Shown here piece after piece: positions 20,758 to 28,579 of a stretch of DNA of 28,579 nucleotides. The DNA comes from Bigelowiella natans CCMP2755. Lineage: Eukaryota; Cercozoa; Chlorarachniophyceae. The translations under genes were made by a program, and so were the position numbers. The stretch lies in contig ADNK01002765.1 of NCBI GenBank assembly GCA_000320545.1, forward strand, positions 1 to 28,579, written 5' to 3'. Under the pieces are notes generated by a model that was not told the DNA's origin, did not search any database, and saw only the letters and a list, made by a program, of their open reading frames with translations. Positions within the stretch are counted from its first letter, which is position 1. The number at the start of each line of letters is the position of its first letter.

Positions 20758-20880
20758 ATGGATGCAACACATCCAACGTACAAGATTGCAGAGGTGCTCA
20801 TGCGAGGCTTGCGAAAGTAATCACATTCATTCCACGTTTCACTGTTAAAACTATCACTGGCGTGAAACTGAGTTAATTGT
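20450..20880 (-). pseudogene. 7TM-receptor-like fragment (possible GPCR remnant)
   Basis: The minus strand near 20870-20745 reads CDYFRKPRMSTSAILYVGCV, ending at a consensus GTAAGT donor. About 150 bp further on, ASAAFFSIVSSQYSCWSAMV continues as SYALKRN. The order resembles TM2 and TM3 of cAMP-receptor-like GPCRs: a basic turn, TM2, then AFF...SS..W...L. The fragments do not join cleanly into a full TM2-TM3, TM4-7 are not found downstream, and the first piece is antisense to exon 1 of the PIPK-like gene. It may be a broken gene, part of an exon structure I could not solve, or chance. Confidence 0.3.
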
Positions 20881-21519
20881 AGACTTTATGGACTTTATGA
20901 GGAGAATCCCTACGATACGAAGAAGCGTGTCATAGTAACTGTGGAACAGTTTGAGGATGATGCTCCGACTAAATATATTTTGAAAAAGTACATCTCTCGC
21001 ATTTAATTGTGATAACTGCATGCAGGTGTTTTTAATGAAGATATTTTTAGCAAATTCAAAAAAGATAAAATGACAATGAACCTAGTTGCATTTCATCCAA
21101 CGCTATTCAAAGAAATTCGGGAAATGTTCAACCTGGAGAACGCATTTGATGAGTTCGTATTTCGTCAAAAGGTTGGCGATTTTAAGGTACTTATGTAACT
21201 ATAATTTTACATATAAATTTATATTAGCATCTAACTCTACAAGTAATTTCTTATCAGGCTCGCGTATCACCGTACCAACGAACTTCCAACTGTCATTTTT
21301 TTTACTCTAAACAAAGAAAATTTCTCATCAAGACTATCAGAGTTTGTTAATGTTTCTTGATTGTAGAAATGAGATTTCAATTAATTAACAATTGGTTGTT
21401 TAGGATTCGGAGTCGCAACTTCTGCATAGTCTGACACAGCCGTACTCGGGACATATGAAGAAAAATAAAGAATCATTTTTACAAAAGATACTGGTAAGAT
21501 AGCGTAAATATAATATATG

Positions 21520-21568
<49 letters not shown>

Positions 21569-24500
21569 TACTTTGTGCGCACTCGATATGCACATATATT
21601 ATATTTTATATATCGATATTCATATATTCTTTTATATGTATAAATGTAAATCATATTATCTACACATAAACATGAGTACAAATATTTGAAACGTAGATAA
21701 TACAATTTATGACCAACTCTTAGGGGCATTATCAACTGAATATGGGCAAGGAAAGCGTGAACGTGATGATTCTGGAGTCAGCGTTCAGTGAGCGAAAAAT
21801 CCCAATCCTCTTTGGTATTTCGTCATTTGCAAAAAATGTTCCGACTCAATGGTCATGATATAATAATTTCAGGTTTAAACCGCAGCAGTTTTATAAAGTA
21901 TAACAATGATCAGACCCAGACCAACAATGAAAGCACAAATCAACAGGTCAGTAAAGTCTTGTTCTTGAAATTCACACATCCAAACTATCTTAGTTCAGAA
22001 GTGGCACTTAAAAACAGGGAGGAAAGAGGATATATATTGAGAAGGAATATCTCAGCATTATTGAAATGCAAATATCAAAAGACAGTGAATTTCTCAAGTC
22101 ACAGGTCATTATGCCTCGTAAGATGAAGTTATTAGTATATGTAAATATTGTCGCTATACTATAGGCCATAGTGAACTACAGTCTCATTATTGGTGGTCGA
22201 GTACATACTATGGACGACACAAAGTTGGTCACATTATCTTCGCCTAAATCAAACACGAAAATCCTCCGGCGAAAAACTCCTTCACAGTTCTCCAGGTATG
22301 CGAAATACGAGACACTTGTGCGGAATATGAGATATTTGAGCTCGATATACCATAAAGATTTTTCAAGCTATCTGAAGCTGCCTTTCTTATGTAACGCGCT
22401 TTCTTATGTAACGTCTAACTTGTTTTGCTTCTTAGATCAATTCCATACTCTGACCATTCGCCTCCCAACGTTCGTCCAATTTTGGGATCCTCCAAATTAA
22501 AGCTTCCTTCTTCAACACTTCCTACTATTCCGAACAGTATCCCTAATAACTACCATCATCGACCCCGCAACTGTCGAAGAAGTGCTAGAAGTCGGGGGAA
22601 TTCTCCTACAGAGGCGCTAGTATTTTTCCAATCACAAAAATCACAGATAGAAATTATTTCTTCTTTATCTGAATATATTTACCTTTATCCAGCATCATCG
22701 CAACAATTCCTCCCCCAATACATTGGAGGCGTTTGCGGTGCAACAACTGAAATCACACTCGTCCCGAAGACAAAATTCTCCAGATAAATCCTTCCAAGGT
22801 GATGTTTGCTCGTAGATTTTATTTTCGAATAACTTTACCTCGATCCCTTTCAGGATTTGTTCGACCTGGTGGGTACTCATCCAAATCGAGTATCAGTAGA
22901 CATAAGCCCTCTATTTATGGAATATCGAAGTCCAGCATAACAAGACACAGGCCTTCTGTTTATGATGCATCCAACTCTAGTATTCTTCAATCTAAGTCCA
23001 GCGTTGTAACGCATAGAGCATCGCTTTATTCAAGGCATTCACCTTCAATCTACGCAAACGATACTGCCAATGATAATTCCTACCCGCATCGAACTATGAG
23101 CCATCATGCAGATGGCAAGGAGAAAATATTGCATTCACCTTACTCAAGCGGTGAAGGACATAACCAAATGATCAACAATAATATTACGAGAGTCTCCTCG
23201 ACACTTCTCGGCTTACCCTCACTCCCGCACAGTCCGATGCAGTCGCCTTCCGTCTCAATTCTCTCTACATCTAAAATGATTCCTCCACCAAACTCAGAGG
23301 TATTCTTGCAATTTATCCATGTAATACCCATTCGATATTTACACTTGGGTTTGTGTCAGATTCGAAGTAGGGTTATTTTGCGCAGTCGCGGGGAAAGAGT
23401 GGATGCGGTTGACGGCGAAGATTTAGTGAAAAGTGTTTTTTTATCAACGCATGCTATTCTACCATCTCTTGTCGTTCCTAATGACGAAGACTCACCTCCT
23501 GTATCCCCGGAGAGGAACAATAAAAAGCATATACTTCGTAAAAGTCAGTTACAACTTCAACGATGCCAAGTACTACTGATATCGAAAATAGAGTAACCCC
23601 AATTGTATTGTATATGTATTTCTTAGACGGGTCCTGTCAAGGAAATCTTAATAGCACGAGCAGCCTGGCACAATGTATACACTCTGTCAGTCATATATCT
23701 ACACCTTCTCTTGTCGAGCAAGTAACGCCTCCGCCCTCAACATCGAATCTGCGTGTAAGCGATATTATTGCCGAAAGCAGCATTGCCAACCTTGGAATAG
23801 AAAATAGCGCTGGAAGTACCATAGAGTATGGAGTTAAAAATCGGATTACTGAATACTTTGGGGAATATCATAAGAAATGTACCGTTGACAATAATGAAGA
23901 ACCCGTAGATTCTCTCAAATCGCCCCTTCCAATCTCATTCCAGGTATTTATACCCTCCATTGCATATGCTTTTCTATTAATATGCCATAAAAAAAATGCA
24001 ATTATTCTAATACAAAGGCATTGGAACTTCAAGATGCAAAGTCACAAAAAGCTTCGCAAAGGAGCAATGTATTGCCAAGGAAAGCTAAAATTCTAAAGAG
24101 GCTTAAGGGCCGAAGTGCTAGTGTTGGCAGTGTTGGAGATATTATTGGCAGTGGTTTACAAATGAGGGCAGGCTATGGGGGCAAAATAATCTCACAATCT
24201 CGCTCAAAGGTTAGCTTACATAATGTTACTATAACTAGAAAACTGTAGTGGTTATTAAATTCAGTTAAATTTTCATCAGACCACTTCACGTAGTCGATCC
24301 TACGGTCATAATCGTACAAACAGCTCTTCAAATATTACTACCAGTACCGTTACTAGAGGTAGCATGGTTTCAAGTCGTTCCTCTTTGTCAAGACGAAATA
24401 ATAATCTCCACAACGACAGAAGATCCCTGCGAGTTTTCTCTGTCTCTGACAACTGTGACATTGAACTAATTGTTCGGATAGTTGACATTTTGGACCGAGG

Positions 24501-24624
24501 AGAATTGAACACTTTATTGTCCCACGGAACAGATGCAACTGTGTCCGATGCGAGTGAAAAATACTCCGTCAAATTTCAGAAAAATTTTAAAAAAATTATC
24601 GAAAAACATGTTAGGTCTTCATGA
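20758..24624 (+). CDS. Divergent phosphatidylinositol-phosphate kinase-like protein with giant insert, 16 exons
   Basis: Exons: 20758-20816, 20883-20987, 21051-21186, 21258-21341, 21404-21493, 21724-21787, 21873-21946, 22018-22104, 22165-22295, 22436-22619, 22693-22798, 22854-23299, 23360-23537, 23627-23943, 24018-24209, 24280-24624. All in phase, 865 aa. PIPK order is recognisable: HPTYKIAEVLMRGLRKLYG (PIPK HPSY...G+R), AFHPTLFKEIREMFN, FFYSKQRKFLIKTI (ATP-site IKT lysine kept), FLQKILGHYQ, SVNVMILESAF, ISKDSEFLKSQ, NYSLIIGG, late VDIL (Asp about 820) and VSDASEKYSVKFQKNF. The glycine-rich SGS loop reads SNCHFF, the DLKGS catalytic motif reads SLNRSS, and MDYSL reads VNYSL, so catalysis is doubtful. 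Between VNYSL (about 240) and VDIL lies an insert of about 550 residues, rich in Ser, His and Arg, with degenerate repeats (SRHKPSIYG, TRHRPSVYD, SRHSPSIYA). The true 3' end may be 24928 through one more exon. Confidence 0.75.
21524..21568. repeat. (TA)n-(GA)n microsatellite in intron
   Basis: TA tract followed by GA tract within the 230-bp intron 21494-21723 of the PIPK-like gene. This is the only long microsatellite in the intron set of the central genes. Confidence 0.9.
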
Positions 24625-24720
24625 TCATCATCATGGCATCAACATTACATTTCTTATACAAATTATTAACATCACAATGTGAACACTTTACCTATTTTAC
24701 AAGAAAATTATTAGTTGAAT

Positions 24721-24928
24721 CAGCATTGGTCTACATCGTATTGCTGAAGACAATATTTCTTCAGCTGTGCAATACGCGCTTTGGTCAAACCCCATGACAA
24801 ATGAAAAATTTTTAATGACAAAGTTCATGGATGCTGTAGTGCCATCTGCCATCGAGAACAGTAGCTGGACGGATGACACCACCAATTTTGTCTCGAAATT
24901 GCAAAGCTCTGCTATGAGACGATTGTAA
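24721..24928 (+). CDS. Possible alternative terminal exon of the PIPK-like gene
   Basis: Starting after a TCAG acceptor at about 24723, a frame reads IGLHRIAEDNISSAVQYALW and on to ...QSSAMRRL, stop at 24926-24928. It would join in phase 2 to a donor within the last codons of the preceding exon (CAT GTT AG|GTCTTC, near 24615). It would replace the last three codons and extend the protein by about 66 residues. Composition is protein-like; family unknown. Equally possible is an unrelated small exon. Confidence 0.4.
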
Positions 24929-25838
24929 TGAATTGATCAATTTTTTCAATCGAAAGTGCCGCTATCTAGCTATGATTCATGATCTCCTTTCCTAGTCACA
25001 TGCAAACTGGCATGCAAAGATGCTCCAGTGGTGGACACGAGTGAAATTTGAGCTACCTAGCTAGAGAAATTTCTAGATTTGTGAGTTTTTTAGATTTGGC
25101 AAATCCATGCAAGTGCAAAAGTCTGAATGTGCTGCTAGCTAACTAGACTCTAGGACTGCAGATTGCAAGTCACTGATGTGTAGATGGCTAGATGGAGATG
25201 AGATGTGTGCTCAGGACTACTCTGGCTAGCTAGCTAGCTAGCACCAACTAGCCAAATGAAGGCAACATTGGAAATCGCAAGCATCTCTAGCAAGCTAGCC
25301 ACAGTGGCGCGCATGCTAGCATGGCATGCTGAACAACATGCCAGTCTAGCAGTCGTTCCAGTCTAGTCAGGTAATGATAGACATGTAATGCACAATGTGC
25401 ATGATATGCATAGTGCATTGCTGTGTCTATCATGGTAGGCCAAGCTAGCAAGTGCCGCTTTGCACCGACAAGACTTTCAATGCATACTAGCATGCTAGCA
25501 TGGCTCGATGACAGCCAACTAGCTAATAGCACATTTGCATTTGCTAGAGCAACACAAAAGTTTGCAAGTACAACAACGTAAAGAGATGGACAATTTTGAG
25601 GGTGGTCTAGATGAGAAAAACCATCACAAACTAGATCCTTTACATCATTTTGTGCAGATCTCACATCGTACAAATAAAATGTATGTCTAAACATCCTGTC
25701 GTAGTTTGATAGTTAGATGGTTTGAATTGAGACATTTTATCACTTAGTATGCTATCAAACTAGCATGGATAAGGAACATACCTTACGCATAAATCAGATT
25801 ATTTTTGTAAAAGTTCTTTTCTGGACAATTTGTCGACG
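24929..25838. other. Intergenic spacer, CTAG-rich, with long hairpin
   Basis: Sequence from about 24960 to 25540 is rich in CTAG, GCATGC and TGCAAG words (a run of GCTAGC at 25224-25243), as in the other convergent spacers. A long imperfect inverted repeat lies at 25374-25433. Open frames here are short and I see no gene. Confidence 0.7.
25374..25433. repeat. Long imperfect hairpin (inverted repeat)
   Basis: The outer arms ATGATAGACA (25374-25383) and TGTCTATCAT (25424-25433) are perfectly complementary. They continue as GTAATGCAC against GTGCATTGC with one G-T pair. The loop of about 19 nt itself contains GTGCATGATATGCAT-like self-complementarity. A stem of about 20 bp. Confidence 0.8.
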
Positions 25839-25961
25839 CTACCGAGCCACATAGAATCTCGCCGGTCTTAAAATGCGAACCGGGCAAAGATCTTGCGCAA
25901 TATCCGAAATGTAGTATTCATTTTTGTTGAATAGATAAGCCTTACGTTGGCTCTCAACCAT
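25839..25961 (-). CDS. Small hypothetical open frame or exon
   Basis: A 40-residue frame starts MVESQRKAYLFNKNEYYISD and ends FYVAR. It is protein-like but matches nothing I know. Upstream on the same strand an ATG at 26010 begins MEPPSLRDIIG before a GTATAA donor, which could be a first exon, but the phases do not match this frame. The frame one base off after FYVA continues open for about 15 codons, so an indel is also possible. Confidence 0.25.
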   Translation of the reverse strand: MVESQRKAYLFNKNEYYISDIAQDLCPVRILRPARFYVAR

Positions 25962-26604
25962 GCATCCCCCAGTTTATACCGATGATATCCCGTAGGGATG
26001 GCGGCTCCATATTTTTAAAATAACTAACGTGATTCAATTGTTACATTACTATTTTCTGAATTGTCCTATCGATGATACGCGATGTGATGCAGAGAAAAAT
26101 CCTACAAAACAAAATTCTGTCAACACAAAACGAAATGCCAATCCTCGCACAAATCATGCTTTCGGAACTTACACGCGCAAGTTCGCATACACGCATACCT
26201 GGCAGGACGGTTCCACCTCAAATCCCATTCATTGTGAATCCGGTGCTTTCTGCTTAACATCATTTCCAGAGCGTCGTGTTGCATGCTATTGAACGCCCCG
26301 CTCCCCATTATCTTCCTCCTCCTCGACGCTATTTTCTGCTGCTTCTCCTGACTGAACAGAGATGCGGCTAAACGGTTCCTACCACCGCTACCTTTGCTGA
26401 AATTAATCTTTTTCCGTTTCTCCTTCCGTATCTCACACGTCTTCAAAGGACGGAGGAGGCGGGGGTGCGCAATCGGATATAGTTTCCTCTTCGAGTGGCC
26501 TAGTAGACACAATGGTGAGTGCACAAGCATGAGGCATGAAAGCAAGGGGGGAAGGTGCTCAGGCACCACAACATCTACATATTACTGCTCGGGTGATGGT
26601 GAGA
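25962..26604. other. Region downstream of the PI4K-like stop; possible extra 3' exon
   Basis: On the minus strand two frames stay open beyond an acceptor at about 26501. One (basic, 26500 down to about 26200, including SFSKGS-like and SRRRKIMGSGAFNSM stretches) would join in phase 1 to a donor just before the PI4K stop. The other is short and reads EEETISDCAPPPPPSFEDV. Neither can be confirmed. The rest holds no visible gene. Confidence 0.35.
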
Positions 26605-27523
26605 TCAACGAGGTAGGCTACCCAAGCATTGCTGAATGCTGAGTGTCCTTGAGAAAGACGGGAGCTTTGCCTGTGAAGTCTTCTCAGAGAGGAAACGGCT
26701 CATCAGCAGCCTTCTCTTCTGCACGCTCCTACTGCCCTTCGATTTCACATCATCAGCTTCTCCTTTGGTAGCTTGAAACGATGACGTAGACGACCCCATT
26801 TCATGGAGGGAACTATGATCTTCTATCCGCTTGATGACATATCCTTCCTCTTCCCCCTTCTCCTCTTCCTCCTCAAGCCCCCCCCCCCTGTTCAAAGGGC
26901 TGCACTGCCTGCTGTCTCTACTCGCTCCCTTCCTTCTCCCAATGGCCTCCTCGTGTTCTAGAAGTGCCTCGGAGACTATATTCTCCAAAACGGAGGGGGA
27001 TTCCCCAACTCCCTGACGCTGGATCATGTCGCCGATCTCCGAAAGGGTCATCCCCGCGGAGACGCAGCGCTGCAAAAATAGCGTGGTGATGACGACGGTA
27101 ATGGCGCACTCCTCTGGGATGCCGAGGCGAATCAGCACCGAGGCATCGAAGAATGGGTCAAGCGATAAAACATAATCCTTCGTTTCCTCGGAGAACGGTT
27201 CTCTTGCCTGTCGCCAGTACAGCCACTCGAAATTTGCGTCGGACAGCTAAAGAAGTGGGAAGGGGGCCGGGGGGGAGGGGGGGGGGGACAGGGGACAGAA
27301 CGGAAGAGAAATCAGCGAGTCTTTCAATATAGCACACCGCCATTGAATATGATTTTTGGGAATAAATCGATAGGCTGCACGCATGAGGAGTACGTACCTG
27401 CCTGAAGTTTGGAAGAGTGTAGGCGTGGTCAATAGGGACGAGTTTCATCGTCGCAGCTTTCCTCGTCTTCTTCGCCTTCTTCTTATCATCACCATGTTGC
27501 CTTGATGTAGTAGCGGCAGCAGC

Positions 27524-27555
<32 letters not shown>

Positions 27556-28500
27556 CAGAAGTAGTAGAAGTAGTAGAGAAGGAGGTGGAGGCCGAGGAGG
27601 ACGGGGAGGTATTGCACCTGCTTCTACTCACACTGCTGCTTTCCGTGGAAGTGGATACGCTATCACCAAACTCCATGTCTACGGCGGCAAGAGCAGGATT
27701 TCGAGGGGTCGCTTCCTTACCCTCCCCCCCCCCCCTTCCAAGCTCCTCGTCGCCGCCTCCTTTGCAGGGGGAAACGAGGAGGTTGCCGAGATGACGATCC
27801 ATATTGAATAGCCTGATATCCAATATACCGATTCTGTGGACGTTCTCGCGATCGAATGCGCTGCTACCGTACTCATCAGCGCTCCCAACGTTGGAAACAT
27901 AGGCCTGGACACTTCCGACCTGAGAAGGGGGGGGAGAGAAGAAGAAGAAGAAGAAGAAGAAGAAGAAGGAAAAGAAGGAGAAATCAGCTTACGATCGGAA
28001 ATAAGAATCCTAAATCCCTGGAAGGGACTGCTACACATACGATATAAAACGTTTCTCTCTCTAACCCTTTCTCTCTCTCCCTCTCTCTTTCCCTCCTCCG
28101 TGATCATAACTCCCCGTGTTCTTACGTCTCCCTCACTCCACCCTCACACAGCGTTGGGACTGACCTTCCCAGCGTTCTGCGAGACGTTAAACCGCTGCTT
28201 GACGAGCCTTATACAGGGGTTGTTATCAGCGAAGAGGCGGCATTCGTACCAGTGCTGCGTGCCTCCTTTCTGCTTGCTCGCTGCAAGGTGAGGCTTGCAG
28301 AGGATGATGGTGGGCACGATGAAAGCGATGTACTAACTCCTTCCTTTCTATCTGCAACGCTGCTGGCTGGGTTATCATTCTTGTCCAAGCTCTGTTCTCG
28401 CTCTCCCCCCCCCCTCGGCCTCCTCCTCCTCCTCATCTTTGGACTGCAGTCCTCTTGTCGTTTTTCGCTCAAGATTCGAACAAGTTTCTGGATCTCCATC
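26605..28500 (-). CDS. Type II / gamma-class phosphatidylinositol 4-kinase-like protein, 3' exons (5' cut by window edge)
   Basis: Family role: phosphorylates PI to PI4P, or in gamma-class members acts as a protein kinase. Exons (minus): 28500-28338, 28269-28165, 27919-27398, 27246-26605, joined in phase 0 internally. The first exon enters in phase 2, so more exons lie beyond the right edge. Seen in order: a basic/acidic linker; GSVQAYVSNV; VHRIGILDIRLFNMDRHLGN, the catalytic loop with DRHxGN; LVPIDHAYTLPNF, the metal-binding IDHG-like motif (HA in place of HG); and FEWLYWRQAREPFS, typical of plant-type PI4K-gamma. A C-terminal helix segment (MTLSEIGDMIQRQ) and a Ser/Lys-rich tail follow. About 100 residues of low complexity (Gly/Glu, Ser/Thr and poly-Thr encoded by an AGT/ACT repeat) sit between the catalytic loop and IDHA. 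Splice acceptors are fed by C-rich or CTT-rich tracts. Confidence 0.85.
27257..27297. repeat. G-rich homopolymer tract (pyrimidine tract in gene sense)
   Basis: Near-continuous G on the plus strand, C in gene sense, just upstream of the acceptor at 27247 in the PI4K-like gene. Confidence 0.85.
27515..27580. repeat. (AGT)n triplet repeat inside coding exon
   Basis: AGT/AGC/AGA triplets on the plus strand encode the poly-Thr and Ala/Ser tract within the kinase insert of the PI4K-like gene. It is an in-frame coding microsatellite, so length polymorphism would change the protein without breaking it. Confidence 0.85.
27930..27977. repeat. (GAA)n purine tract next to poly-G
   Basis: GAA/AGAAG triplets adjoin an eight-G run. 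In gene sense this is the CTT/C-rich pyrimidine tract feeding the acceptor at 27920 of the PI4K-like gene. Confidence 0.85.
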
Positions 28501-28510
28501 CTGTTCCAAG

Positions 28511-28530
28511 GGGGGGGGGGGGGGGGGAAG
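28511..28530. repeat. Poly-G homopolymer near right edge
   Basis: About 18 G in a row on the plus strand, poly-C in gene sense, eight bases upstream of the acceptor at 28501 of the PI4K-like gene. Confidence 0.9.
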
Positions 28531-28579
28531 GGGGCGAATAATCAGTAGTAACATTAAGAGTGTAATCCTAAGTGTTTTA

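Noticed and set aside
20985-21052. Apparent frameshift between exons 2 and 3 of the PIPK-like gene
   Set aside because: Using the acceptor ATTTTTAG at 21050 instead of TGCAG near 21025 restores phase without any indel.
1-28579. Assembly chimera between a microsatellite-rich and a microsatellite-poor genome
   Set aside because: The CTAG words and the same TA-then-GA microsatellite type occur in both outer and central parts, which fits one genome. Read coverage would be needed to exclude a join fully.
1-28579. tRNA, rRNA or transposase genes
   Set aside because: None recognised on either strand by eye; a tRNAscan or HMM search was not possible.

Overview
This is a eukaryotic nuclear window. 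Nearly every gene is split by GT-AG introns. In the central genes most introns are about 50-75 bp; in the flanking genes they are longer and full of microsatellites. There are no operons, ribosome-binding sites or prokaryotic mobile elements. The gene set is a kinesin-7 motor, a heterotrimeric G-protein beta subunit, phosphoinositide kinases, an ARF-like GTPase and a bacterial-type tRNA 2-selenouridine synthase. It fits a unicellular protist or alga; a stramenopile-like lineage is possible, but this is inference and no taxon marker (rRNA, tRNA) is present. Exon models below were assembled by hand from reading frame, splice-site phase and family motifs. Nearly all internal junctions are phase-consistent, but no transcript evidence was available.

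Layout from left to right: (a) 1-1450, low-complexity sequence with short coding-like fragments, including a possible acidic C-terminus on the minus strand; (b) a plus-strand multi-pass membrane protein ending at 2996; (c) a microsatellite-rich convergent spacer; (d) a 14-exon minus-strand MnmH/SelU gene, 8645 to 4139; (e) only 63 bp away and divergent, an ARF/SR-beta-like GTPase (8709-9680, plus); (f) a CTAG-rich convergent spacer; (g) an intronless 446-residue cysteine-rich membrane protein (minus) and a two-exon fucosyltransferase-like gene (minus); (h) a 24-exon kinesin-7 gene (14239-17554, plus); (i) a strongly CTAG-rich convergent spacer; (j) a G-beta WD40 gene (minus); (k) a region of unresolved exons, including a 7TM-receptor-like fragment (minus); (l) a 16-exon divergent PIP-kinase-like gene (20758-24624, plus) with degenerate catalytic motifs and an insert of about 550 residues; (m) another CTAG-rich spacer with a long hairpin; (n) the 3' part of a type II / gamma-class PI4-kinase-like gene (minus), running off the right edge.

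Genes mostly alternate in orientation, so promoters are back to back and 3' ends face each other. The four convergent spacers share CTAG/GCTAGC-rich sequence. Functionally, the right half gathers G-protein and phosphoinositide signalling components (G-beta, PIPK-like, PI4K-like, possible 7TM receptor). Whether this clustering means anything cannot be told from one window. The most unusual items are the intron-rich eukaryotic selenouridine synthase, the degenerate PIPK with its giant insert, and the CTAG-rich convergent spacers.
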